Assembly: GCF_019263705.2 (NCBI RefSeq)
Contig: NZ_JADQDK010000001.1
Span: 4,030,001 to 4,094,000, forward strand
Direction: 5' to 3'
Origin: Pseudonocardia abyssalis
Lineage (GTDB): Bacteria > Actinomycetota > Actinomycetes > Mycobacteriales > Pseudonocardiaceae
Length of the DNA stretch: 64,000 nucleotides
In this document: piece by piece, positions 57,343 through 64,000 of the stretch
Layout of the letters: the number at the start of each line of letters is the position of its first letter
Numbering within the stretch: position 1 is the first letter of the stretch
The notes under the pieces: generated by a model
Told to the model about the DNA's origin: nothing
Seen by the model: only the letters and a program-made list of their open reading frames with translations
Databases searched by the model: none
Program-made: the position numbers and the translations under genes

Positions 57343-57930
57343 TCAATCCGCCCAAGGTTCACGCTGCGGAGCGGATCTCCAACACTCCGCGACGTGATCG
57401 TCGACCAGTCCGACGGCCTGCATCAACGCGTAGCAGGTGGTCGGCCCGACGAAACGGAGCCCGCGCCGCTTGAGCTCCTTGGCCATCGCGACCGACTCCG
57501 GGGTGGTGGCAGGCACGTCGGCGAACGTCGCGGGCGGGACGTGCGACGCGGGCGCGAAGGACCACAGCAGGTCGTCGAGCGGGGTGTCGAGGTCGAGGAC
57601 CGCGCGGGCGTTGGAGATCGTCGCCGCGATCTTGGACCGGTTGCGGACGATGCCGGCGTCGCCGAGCAGGCGCTCCACGTCGGCGTCGTCGAACCGGGCG
57701 ACCTCCTCGGGGACGAAGCCCGCGAAGGCCGCCCGGAACGCGGGGCGCTTGCGCAGGATGACGATCCAGGACAGCCCGGACTGGAAGCCCTCCAGGCTCA
57801 GCCGCTCGAACATCGCGGTGACGCCACGGACGGGACGTCCCCACTCCTCGTCGTGGTACCGGGTGTACTCGGGCTCGGACCCCGCCCACGCGCAGCGGAC
57901 CCTGCCGTCATGGACCCCGTCGTCAGGCAC
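57343..57930 (-). CDS. tag: DNA-3-methyladenine glycosylase I
   Basis: A 195-aa base-excision glycosylase that removes 3-methyladenine from DNA. Marks are VRCAWAGSEPEYTRYHDEEW (zinc Cys13 and the DEEWG active-site region), FERLSLEGFQSGLSWIVILR, GLRFVGPTTCYALMQAVGLV and the C-terminal CWRSAP. The GTG start overlaps the stop of the SRPBCC gene by eight bases. The position matches Rv1210 (tagA). Confidence 0.94.
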   Translation of the reverse strand: MPDDGVHDGRVRCAWAGSEPEYTRYHDEEWGRPVRGVTAMFERLSLEGFQSGLSWIVILRKRPAFRAAFAGFVPEEVARFDDADVERLLGDAGIVRNRSKIAATISNARAVLDLDTPLDDLLWSFAPASHVPPATFADVPATTPESVAMAKELKRRGLRFVGPTTCYALMQAVGLVDDHVAECWRSAPQREPWAD

Positions 57931-58390
57931 CCCGGCGGTACTCCTGCTCGCACTGCCGCGCCATCTTCCGCAGCGACATCTCGACGCCCGCGCGGAACGC
58001 CGGGCGCACCAGCGGCCAGCCCGCCCGGCCGAGCGGGCCCAGCGGGAGGTCGAGCAGCTCGGTCCACAGGAAGCGGGCGCGCTCGGGGCCCAGCTCGACG
58101 ACCTCGAACACGCCGTCGCCCTTGACGACCTTGCCGGTGTGCCGGACGACGCAGCGCTTCGGAGGGTCCCACTCCACGATGTCCATCGTGTCGGTGACGC
58201 CGAGCGGCCCGATGCCCGTGACGGCCCGCAGCGACGCGCCCAGCTCGCGGCCGTCGCCCCCGCCGACGACCTCGACGCGGGTGCCGAGCATCCAGTCGCC
58301 CTGGCCCGGCCAGTCGGTGATCGTGCGCCAGACCGCCTCCACGGGCGCGTTGACGTCGACGGGAACGGTCAGCTCGACCCGGTTGTTCAT
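57923..58390 (-). CDS. SRPBCC family protein
   Basis: A 155-aa START/SRPBCC-fold protein: VELTVPVDVNAPVEAVWRTI at the start, WPGQGDWMLGTRVEVVGG, MDIVEWDPPKRCVVRHTGK, FLWTELLDLPLGPLG near the end. Such proteins bind hydrophobic ligands; this one is of unknown role. It overlaps the DivIVA-like gene by four bases (ATGA) and tag by eight, so it is part of a coupled string. Confidence 0.87.
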   Translation of the reverse strand: MNNRVELTVPVDVNAPVEAVWRTITDWPGQGDWMLGTRVEVVGGGDGRELGASLRAVTGIGPLGVTDTMDIVEWDPPKRCVVRHTGKVVKGDGVFEVVELGPERARFLWTELLDLPLGPLGRAGWPLVRPAFRAGVEMSLRKMARQCEQEYRRGA

Positions 58391-58752
58391 GGCGGCGATC
58401 CTTCCAGCCCCCGGTCCTCGCCGCTCGGGCTCGTGCGCACCGACCGGGATCCCTCCAGCTCCGCGACGCGGCCGAGCAGTCCGTCGCGTTCGGCGCCCAC
58501 GCGGTCGAGCTCCTCGGCGAGGCGGTCGAGCACCCAGTCGACCTCGGTCATCCGGTAGCCGCGCACGGCCTGGGGGAAGCGCAGCTCGCGCACGTGCTCC
58601 CCGGCGATCTCCCCCGACGGCAGCCGGGTGGGCGTGGCGTCGGGCGCCAGTGGCGCCAGCTCCTCGCCGCGGCCGAACACGAACGCGGCGACCCCGAAGA
58701 ACGCCGCCGCGACGAGCACGACGACGAACAGGTAGATCAGCGCGGTCCCCAC
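58387..58752 (-). CDS. Membrane protein with DivIVA-like motif (Rv1209-like)
   Basis: A 121-aa protein. One N-terminal membrane helix (ALIYLFVVVLVAAAFFGVAA, residues 4-23) precedes a DivIVA-type segment: LRFPQAVRGYRMTEVDWVLD (57-76), then a coiled coil RLAEELDRVGAERDGLLGRV. It may mark curved membrane or the cell pole. It overlaps gpgS by 16 bases. The neighbours match Rv1209 beside gpgS (Rv1208). Confidence 0.87.
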   Translation of the reverse strand: MGTALIYLFVVVLVAAAFFGVAAFVFGRGEELAPLAPDATPTRLPSGEIAGEHVRELRFPQAVRGYRMTEVDWVLDRLAEELDRVGAERDGLLGRVAELEGSRSVRTSPSGEDRGLEGSPP

Positions 58753-59696
58753 CCCGAGATGGAACCACGGGACCCCGACACCGTGGTCATCGGCGGCCGT
58801 TCCGCGACCGGCGCGTCAATCGTCGACGGCTGCCACTCGCCGCCGACCTGGACGAACTGCGTCAGCTCCCCGCCCCCGGTGGCCAGTCCGCAGCGCGACA
58901 GCGCGGCCGCCACGATCTGCCGGGACATGACGCCGAGCTGCAGCAATGAGCGGTTGCGGTGCTTGCGGACGCCGAGGTTGACCTGCGCGAGCGCGTCCAG
59001 GCCGAGCCGGGAGTGCGTGTCGAGCAGCAGCCCGATCTCGACGCCGTACCCCGTCGCGAACGGTACGGACTCCAGCAGCGCCCGGGTGGCCGCGTACTCC
59101 CCGCCCAGGGGCTGCACGATCCCGGAGAGCTCGGGGCGCAGTGCGGCCAGGAGCGGACGGGCGACGAGCTCGGTGACCCGACCCCCACCCGTGTCGTTCT
59201 GCGTCGTCTCCATGCGCAGCGGGCGCCGGTAGAAGCCCTTCACCAGCGCGACGCCCCGCTCCGCGAGCAGCGGGCCGAGGAGGGCGGGGACGAATCCGGG
59301 ATCGAAGTCGACGAGATCGGAGTCGAGGAAACAGATCACGTCGCCGTCGGTGGCGGCGAGCGAACGCCAGAGCACCTCCCCCTTGCCGGGCAGCGGCTCC
59401 AGCTCCGGCAGGACGTCGGCGCGGTGCACGACCCGGGCCCCGGCCGCGGTGGCGCGGGCGACGGTGCGGTCGGTCGACCCGGAGTCGACGACGACCAGCT
59501 CGTCGACCAGCGGGGCCGCACCGGTCGTCAGGGGCAGGATCGCGGTGACGATCGCGCCGACCGTCTCCTCCTCGTCGAGCGCGGGCAGCACGACCGACAC
59601 GCGGCGACCGGCCTTCGCGGCCACCAGCTCCTCGACGGTCCATGCCGACTCCTGCCAGGTGCGGCGGGCGAACCAGGCGTCGGTACTGGGCTGCAT
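58737..59696 (-). CDS. gpgS: Glucosyl-3-phosphoglycerate synthase
   Basis: A 319-aa GT81/GT-A glycosyltransferase that joins a nucleotide-glucose to 3-phosphoglycerate, the first step to glucosylglycerate and methylglucose lipopolysaccharide. Motifs: VSVVLPALDEEETVGAIVTA, ELVVVDSGSTDRT, the metal-binding CFLDSDLVDFDPGFV (DxD-like), VKGFYRRPLRM, PLGGEYAATRALLESVPFAT and GYGVEIGLLLDT. Length and neighbours (folP2 upstream) match M. tuberculosis GpgS (Rv1208). Confidence 0.95.
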   Translation of the reverse strand: MQPSTDAWFARRTWQESAWTVEELVAAKAGRRVSVVLPALDEEETVGAIVTAILPLTTGAAPLVDELVVVDSGSTDRTVARATAAGARVVHRADVLPELEPLPGKGEVLWRSLAATDGDVICFLDSDLVDFDPGFVPALLGPLLAERGVALVKGFYRRPLRMETTQNDTGGGRVTELVARPLLAALRPELSGIVQPLGGEYAATRALLESVPFATGYGVEIGLLLDTHSRLGLDALAQVNLGVRKHRNRSLLQLGVMSRQIVAAALSRCGLATGGGELTQFVQVGGEWQPSTIDAPVAERPPMTTVSGSRGSISGWGPR

Positions 59697-59703
59697 CGAA
59701 CTC

Positions 59704-60564
59704 CTACGCGAGGGCGCGAACGGTCCGCACCGGCGGGCGGGTGCCCGCGATGGCCGCGACCATGTCCACGGTACGTCGGGTCGCGGCGACCTCGTGGGCG
59801 CGGAACACCCGGCACCCGGCCGCGGCGGCCAGCGCGGTGGCGGCGAGGGTGCCCTCCAGCCGCTCGTTCAGCTCCACGCCGAGCGCCTCGCCGACGAAGT
59901 CCTTGTTGGACAACGCCATCAGCACCGGCCAGCCCGTGGCCACCAGCTCGTCGACGCGGCGCAGCAGCGTCAGGCCGTGGAAGGTGTTCTTGCCGAAGTC
60001 GTGGGTCGGGTCGATCAGGACGCCCTCCCGCGGCACCCCCCGCGCGACGAGGTCCTCGGCCTGCCCGACGACGTCGGCGATGACGTCCGCCACCACGTCG
60101 GCGTAGCGGACGCGGTGCGGGCGGCGCCGCGGCACCGCTCCCCCGGTGTGCGAACAGACGATCCCGGCCCCGGTACCCGCGGCGACCTCACCGAGGCTCG
60201 GGTCGGCCCCGGCCCAGGTGTCGTTGAGCAGGTCGGCCCCCTCGGCGACGGCGAGCTTGCCCACCTCGCCGCGCCAGGTGTCGACGCTGATCACGACGTC
60301 GGGGTGGCGGGCGCGGACGGCCGCGACGAACGGGATGACGCGGCGGATCTCCTCCGCGGCGTCGACCTCGTCGCCCGGACCGGCCTTGACCCCGCCGATG
60401 TCGATGATGTCGGCACCCTCGGCCACGGCCGCGTCGACCTTCGCCATCGCCGCGGAGTCGGAGAACGTGGCGCCGCGGTCGTAGAAGGAGTCGGGGGTGC
60501 GGTTCACGATCGCCATCACCAGCGCGCGGTCCTGGGCGGGCTCGCGGGTGCCGAAACGGATCAC
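59704..60564 (-). CDS. folP2: Dihydropteroate synthase-like protein FolP2
   Basis: A 286-aa DHPS-fold barrel: RALVMAIVNRTPDSFYDRGA (residues 11-30), EGADIIDIGGVKAGPGDEVD, VISVDTWRGEV, LLNDTWAGADPSL and VLIDPTHDFGKNTFHGLTLL. In mycobacteria the second paralogue lies beside gpgS and does not show normal DHPS activity. The same may hold here: the pterin-site signature is modified (GGVKAGP where FolP1 has GGESTRPG). The GTG overlaps the LOG gene stop (GTGA), and gpgS begins seven bases after its stop. Confidence 0.88.
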   Translation of the reverse strand: MIRFGTREPAQDRALVMAIVNRTPDSFYDRGATFSDSAAMAKVDAAVAEGADIIDIGGVKAGPGDEVDAAEEIRRVIPFVAAVRARHPDVVISVDTWRGEVGKLAVAEGADLLNDTWAGADPSLGEVAAGTGAGIVCSHTGGAVPRRRPHRVRYADVVADVIADVVGQAEDLVARGVPREGVLIDPTHDFGKNTFHGLTLLRRVDELVATGWPVLMALSNKDFVGEALGVELNERLEGTLAATALAAAAGCRVFRAHEVAATRRTVDMVAAIAGTRPPVRTVRALA

Positions 60565-61121
60565 ACGGTCGATGGTGGCACGGCCACGCCCGTCCCGCAG
60601 GCGTCCAGCGCGGCCGCGACGTCGCTGGTGACGACGAGCCGGGCGATCGCGTCGGGTGTGACGAACCCGCGCTCGCCGAGCCCGCGGACCCAGTCGAGCA
60701 GGCCCGTCCAGTGCCCGTCGGGGTCGAGCAGGACGACGGGCTTCGCGTGCATGCCGAGGTAGCCCGAGGTCCACACCTCGAACAGCTCCTCGCAGGTGCC
60801 GAGCCCGCCGGGCAGGGCGAGGAACGCGTCGGCGTGGGCCTCCATGAGGGCCTTGCGCTCACGCATGGTCTCGGTGACCAGCAGCTCGTCGGAGTCGAGG
60901 TCGGCCCACTCGCGCTCCACCATCGACCGCGGGATGACGCCGGTCGTGCGGGCCCCGCCGGCCCGCGCCGCCGTGGCGACCGCGCCCATCATCGAGCGCT
61001 GCCCGCCGCCGGAGACCAGCTCCCAACCGCGCGCGGCGATCTCCCGGCCCACGTCGGCGGCGAGCGCCGGGTAGTGCGGGGCGATGGTCTCGATCGACGC
61101 GCAGTACACGCACACCTTCAT
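60561..61121 (-). CDS. LOG family (TIGR00730) protein 1
   Basis: A 186-aa Rossmann-fold protein of the LONELY GUY family: MKVCVYCASIETIAPHYPAL at the start, LVSGGGQRSMMGAVA, the MRERKALMEAHADAFLALPG helix, and the PGGLGTCEELFEVWTSG signature (PGGxGTxxE). LOG enzymes release free base from a nucleoside 5'-monophosphate such as cytokinin nucleotides. The bacterial role is uncertain. It is overlapped on both sides (TGATG upstream, GTGA downstream) in the LOG2-LOG1-folP2 string. Confidence 0.9.
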   Translation of the reverse strand: MKVCVYCASIETIAPHYPALAADVGREIAARGWELVSGGGQRSMMGAVATAARAGGARTTGVIPRSMVEREWADLDSDELLVTETMRERKALMEAHADAFLALPGGLGTCEELFEVWTSGYLGMHAKPVVLLDPDGHWTGLLDWVRGLGERGFVTPDAIARLVVTSDVAAALDACGTGVAVPPSTV

Positions 61122-61885
61122 CAGTGCGCGTCCTCCCAGGCCCTGTAGGCCTCGTGCACCACCCGCACGGCGTCGTCGACGTCGTCGGTGAGGTGCAGCA
61201 GCTTGATGTCCTTCTCGCCGACCTTGCCGTTCTCCAGCACGGTCTTGGCGATCCAGTCGTAGAGCCCGCCCCAGTAGTCGGTGCCCAGCAGCACCACCGG
61301 GAACTTGGTGACCTTCTTCGTCTGCACCAGCGTCAGCGCCTCGAACAGCTCGTCGAGCGTGCCGAACCCGCCGGGCAGGCAGACGAACGCCTGCGAGTAC
61401 TTGACGAACATCGTCTTGCGGGCGAAGAAGTAGCGGAAGTTGATCCCGAGGTCGACCCAGTCGTTGAGGCCCTGCTCGAACGGCAGCTCGATACCCAGCC
61501 CGACGCTCAGCCCGCCCGCCTCGGAGCAGCCCTTGTTCGCGGCCTCCATCGCACCCGGCCCGCCACCGGTGATCACCGCGTAGCCGGCCTCGGCGAGGGC
61601 GGTGCCCAGCGCGCGGCCCTGGGCGTACTCGATGTGGTCGCGCGGGGTGCGGGCCGAGCCGAAGACCGTGACGGCGCGGGGCAGCTCGGCGAGCATCCCG
61701 AAGCCCTCGACGAACTCGGCCTGGATCCGCATGACCCGCCACGGGTCGGTGTGCACCCAGTCGCTGGGGCCGCGCGAGTCGAGCAGCCGCTGGTCGGTGG
61801 TGGTCGACTCGTTGCGGCGCTCTCCGCGCAGCACGATCGGGCCCTTCTGCTTCTCGTCGGGGCGCTGATCCCCACGGCCTCTCAT
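61121..61885 (-). CDS. LOG family (TIGR00730) protein 2
   Basis: A 254-aa paralogue with a longer N-terminus. Core marks are VTVFGSARTPRDHIEYAQGR, VITGGGPGAMEAANKGCSEA, RKTMFVKYSQAFVCLPGGFG and TLDELFEALTLVQTKKV. The PGGFGTLDE signature is intact. It is of the type found in actinobacteria next to dapE. It overlaps LOG protein 1 by one base (TGATG). The ATG follows TACCCT by seven bases, suggesting a leaderless mRNA for the operon down to gpgS. Confidence 0.9.
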   Translation of the reverse strand: MRGRGDQRPDEKQKGPIVLRGERRNESTTTDQRLLDSRGPSDWVHTDPWRVMRIQAEFVEGFGMLAELPRAVTVFGSARTPRDHIEYAQGRALGTALAEAGYAVITGGGPGAMEAANKGCSEAGGLSVGLGIELPFEQGLNDWVDLGINFRYFFARKTMFVKYSQAFVCLPGGFGTLDELFEALTLVQTKKVTKFPVVLLGTDYWGGLYDWIAKTVLENGKVGEKDIKLLHLTDDVDDAVRVVHEAYRAWEDAH

Positions 61886-61892
61886 GTCCGTC

Positions 61893-61898
61893 AGGGTA
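61893..61898 (-). promoter_or_regulatory. Putative -10 box of the LOG2 operon (leaderless)
   Basis: On the minus strand TACCCT ends seven bases before the ATG at 61885. Confidence 0.45.
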
Positions 61899-61907
61899 GT
61901 GAGGCGC

Positions 61908-62969
61908 TCACCGCAGGAACCGGCGGAGTACGTCCACGGACTCGGTGATCTGGCGGGTGTCGACGTTCTCCTCGCGGGTGTGGGCGAGGTTCGGGTCGCC
62001 GGGGCCGTAGTTGAGCGCCGGGATGCCGAGTCCGGCGAAGCGCGAGACGTCCGTCCAGCCGTACTTCGCGCTCGGCACGGCACCGGTGGCGGCGACGAAC
62101 TCCCGGGTCACCGGGGCCGTCAGACCGGGCAGTGCGCCCGGCGACAGGTCGGTGACCGCGAGGTCGAAGCCGTCGAACACCTCGCGGACGTGCCGCTCCG
62201 CGGCCGCGGCGTCGCGGTCGGGGGCGAAGCGGAAGTTGACGGTGACGACGCACGCGTCCGGCACGACGTTGCCCGCCACCCCACCCGCGATCCGGACGGC
62301 CTGCAGCCCCTCGCGGTAGACGCAGCCGTCGATGTCGACGTCGCGGGCGATGTACGCGGCGAGGCGCTGGAGCACCGGGGTCGCGTTGTGGATCGCGTTG
62401 TCGCCCAGCCACGACCGTGCGGAGTGCGCCCGGCGCCCCGTGGTGGAGATCTCCGCACGCAGCGTGCCCTGGCAGCCCGCCTCGACCCCGACGTTGGTCG
62501 GCTCCCCGAGGATCGCGAGGTCGGCGACGAGCCAGTCGCGGTGCTCCCGCTCGATGCGCCCGAGCCCGTTGCGCGCGGCCTCGACCTCCTCGCAGTCGTA
62601 GAACACGAACGTCAGGTCGTGGCGCGGTTCCGGGAGCGTGGCGGCGAGGTGCAGGAAGACGGCGTCGCCCGCCTTCATGTCCGAGGTGCCGCAGCCGTGG
62701 AGCAGGTGCCCGTCACGGCGGCTCGGCACGTTGTCGGCGATCGGGACGGTGTCGAGGTGCCCGGCCAGCAGCACCCGGTCCCCCCGGCCGAGGTGCGTGC
62801 GCGCGAGCACCGCGTCTCCCGTTCGCAGGACCTCCAGGTGCGGCGCCTGTTCCCGCAGCGCCGTCTCCACCGCGTCGGCGAGCCCGGCCTCGTCACCGGA
62901 GACGCTGGGGGTGTCGACGAGCGCGGCGCAGAGGTCGATCGGCGAGGCGGTGAGGTCGAGGGAGGTCAC
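61908..62969 (-). CDS. dapE: Succinyl-diaminopimelate desuccinylase
   Basis: A 353-aa M20 metallohydrolase that yields LL-diaminopimelate for lysine and peptidoglycan. Metal ligands: His71 and Asp73 ([11 protein letters not shown]), Asp97 ([13 protein letters not shown]), Glu127/Glu128 ([14 protein letters not shown]) and the last Glu/His near [14 protein letters not shown] and the C-terminus. The GTG at 62969 is chosen: TAGCCT is seven bases upstream. The divergent neighbour is dapD, the enzyme two steps earlier. Confidence 0.94.
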   Translation of the reverse strand: MTSLDLTASPIDLCAALVDTPSVSGDEAGLADAVETALREQAPHLEVLRTGDAVLARTHLGRGDRVLLAGHLDTVPIADNVPSRRDGHLLHGCGTSDMKAGDAVFLHLAATLPEPRHDLTFVFYDCEEVEAARNGLGRIEREHRDWLVADLAILGEPTNVGVEAGCQGTLRAEISTTGRRAHSARSWLGDNAIHNATPVLQRLAAYIARDVDIDGCVYREGLQAVRIAGGVAGNVVPDACVVTVNFRFAPDRDAAAAERHVREVFDGFDLAVTDLSPGALPGLTAPVTREFVAATGAVPSAKYGWTDVSRFAGLGIPALNYGPGDPNLAHTREENVDTRQITESVDVLRRFLR

Positions 62970-62976
62970 GACGGCG

Positions 62977-62982
62977 AGGCTA
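62977..62982 (-). promoter_or_regulatory. Putative -10 box of dapE (leaderless)
   Basis: On the minus strand TAGCCT ends seven bases before the GTG at 62969. Confidence 0.45.
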
Positions 62983-63028
62983 GTCGCGACACGACGCGCG
63001 GCAGGGCACCGAGCCACCCCCGACCGTG

Positions 63029-63077
63029 CAGTGGGGTGGCTCTACCGCAACCAGGTCGGAGCGAAGCCACCCCACTG
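63029..63077. repeat. 13-bp inverted repeat between divergent dapE and dapD
   Basis: cagtggggtggct (63029-63041) and agccaccccactg (63065-63077) are perfectly complementary around a 23-base spacer. Divergent genes flank it, so it is not an obvious terminator. It could be a dual operator, a small RNA hairpin or an intergenic repeat. Confidence 0.6.
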
Positions 63078-63140
63078 CCAGGCGGGCGGGGGGCCGTGGA
63101 CGCACGCGGCGGCGGCCGGCCGGTCGTGACCGGCACCGGA

Positions 63141-63146
63141 TAACGT
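63141..63146 (+). promoter_or_regulatory. Putative -10 box of dapD (leaderless)
   Basis: TAACGT six bases before the GTG at 63153. Confidence 0.4.
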
Positions 63147-63152
63147 CGTCGC

Positions 63153-64000
63153 GTGAGCACCACACCGCGCCGCGAGGGCGCTTCCGGAACCGGCCTGGCC
63201 ACCGTCACCCTGACCACCGGAACGGTCCTCGACACCTGGTACCCCGCCCCCGCGCTCGGCCCCGACGCGACCGACGTCGCCGCCGACCTGGAGCCCATGG
63301 CCGGGGTCGACGACGCCCGCGGGGTCCGCACCGTCGTCGTGCGCACCGCGATCGGGTCCCTGGCCGACCCGCCCGTCGACGCCTCCGACGTCTACCTGCG
63401 CCTGCACCTGCTCAGCCACCGGCTCGTCGCCCCGCACGAGGTCAACCTCGACGGCCAGTTCGGGCTGCTCGCGAACGTCGTCTGGACCGACCGCGGCCCG
63501 TGTGGGGTCCCCGACTTCGAGCTGGCCCGGATGCGGATGCGCGCCCGCCGCCCCGTCACCGTCTACGGCGTCGACAAGTTCCCGCGGATGGTCGACTACG
63601 TGGTCCCGTCGGGCGTCCGGATCGCCGACGCCGACCGCGTGCGCCTGGGCGCGCACCTCGCCGAGGGCACCACCGTCATGCACGAGGGCTTCGTCAACTT
63701 CAACGCGGGCACGCTCGGCTCGTCGATGGTGGAGGGGCGGATCTCCGCGGGTGTGGTCGTCGGCGACGGTTCCGACGTCGGTGGCGGTGCGTCGATCATG
63801 GGGACGCTCTCCGGCGGCGGCAAGGAGACGATCGAGATCGGACGGCGCTGCCTGCTCGGCGCGAACGCGGGCATCGGCATCTCCCTCGGCGACGACTGCG
63901 TCGTCGAGGCGGGCCTCTACGTCACCGCGGGCACGAAGGTCACCCGCCCCGACGGCTCCACCACGCCCGCCCGCACCCTGTCCGGCCGGGACGGTCTGCT
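63153..64000 (+). CDS. dapD: Tetrahydrodipicolinate N-succinyltransferase (cut by window end)
   Basis: The first 282 codons of the gene, open to the window end. It opens [20 protein letters not shown]. The middle has [20 protein letters not shown], then the left-handed beta-helix hexapeptides: [60 protein letters not shown] and [19 protein letters not shown]. This is the actinobacterial form of DapD, about 320 aa when complete, so some 35-40 residues are missing. It makes N-succinyl-2-amino-6-oxopimelate in the lysine/diaminopimelate path with dapE next door. Confidence 0.94.
   Translation, partial: MSTTPRREGASGTGLATVTLTTGTVLDTWYPAPALGPDATDVAADLEPMAGVDDARGVRTVVVRTAIGSLADPPVDASDVYLRLHLLSHRLVAPHEVNLDGQFGLLANVVWTDRGPCGVPDFELARMRMRARRPVTVYGVDKFPRMVDYVVPSGVRIADADRVRLGAHLAEGTTVMHEGFVNFNAGTLGSSMVEGRISAGVVVGDGSDVGGGASIMGTLSGGGKETIEIGRRCLLGANAGIGISLGDDCVVEAGLYVTAGTKVTRPDGSTTPARTLSGRDGL

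Overview
The window comes from a high-GC actinobacterium, most likely of the Pseudonocardiales (Pseudonocardia or a close relative). This rests on three things: strong G/C bias at third codon positions, frequent GTG starts, and gene blocks that keep the order of the mycobacterial and pseudonocardial core genome. Those blocks are moeZ / DUF3107 / ferritin-like / DEAD-box helicase / PQQ-like protein; corA / MgtE_N-PRC / DUF1003 / mrp; tatB / htrA / anti-sigma / sigE / methyltransferase; glgC / glgA(M) / DUF3117 / tagA / DivIVA-like / gpgS / folP2; and two LOG proteins / dapE / dapD. I saw no rRNA, tRNA, CRISPR array, insertion sequence or prophage gene.

Layout. 1-6.7 kb: assimilatory nitrite reduction, an overlapping nirB-nirD-uroporphyrinogen synthase/winged-helix-cbiX operon on the minus strand, a PEP-mutase-family gene and a NarK transporter. 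6.7-10.6 kb: a TIGR02569-like protein and a very long low-complexity membrane protein. 10.9-22.5 kb: moeZ, then an island of alpha/beta hydrolases, two AurF-like diiron oxygenase paralogues, DUF445, an Abi-alpha protein, a small copper-like locus and two TetR regulators. Three promoters in this island carry the same GTTACC-N3-GGTAAC palindrome, so one regulon is likely. 22.5-30.5 kb: conserved core genes (DUF3107, ferritin-like, RhlE helicase, PQQ-like, DUF2236, RecB-like nuclease, PHP phosphoesterase, PH-domain protein, a 52-aa peptide). 30.5-41.8 kb: NUDIX, MaoC hydratase, CorA, Rieske/DUF5914, methyltransferases, acyl-CoA dehydrogenase, CitE-like lyase, PhzF, MgtE_N protein, DUF1003, MarR. 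The MaoC, FadE and CitE-like genes resemble the mycobacterial branched-chain acyl-CoA set but stand apart. 41.8-49.6 kb: mrp, then a catabolic locus (aminotransferase, FCD-type GntR, Asp/Glu-racemase-like enzyme, DUF3830, 2-hydroxyacid dehydrogenase, amidase) with TTGT-N2-ACAA palindromes at both outward promoters. 49.5-64 kb: the envelope-stress sigE operon with its own SigE-type promoter, glycogen / maltose-1-phosphate genes, methylglucose-lipopolysaccharide precursor gene gpgS, DNA repair gene tagA, and lysine/peptidoglycan genes dapE and dapD (dapD cut by the window end).

Most striking: (1) an inverted array of five plus five repeats at exact 22-nt spacing, filling a convergent gene gap at 14.2-14.4 kb; (2) an intact gene for a shrunken copper-P-type-ATPase relative that keeps the membrane CPC motif but has lost all catalytic motifs; (3) the DUF3830/racemase-like/amidase catabolic locus, whose racemase-like enzyme lacks the second cysteine; (4) the shared TetR-type operator set at the diiron oxygenase loci. 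Many genes here start 5-8 nt after a TANNNT -10 box, which points to widespread leaderless transcription.
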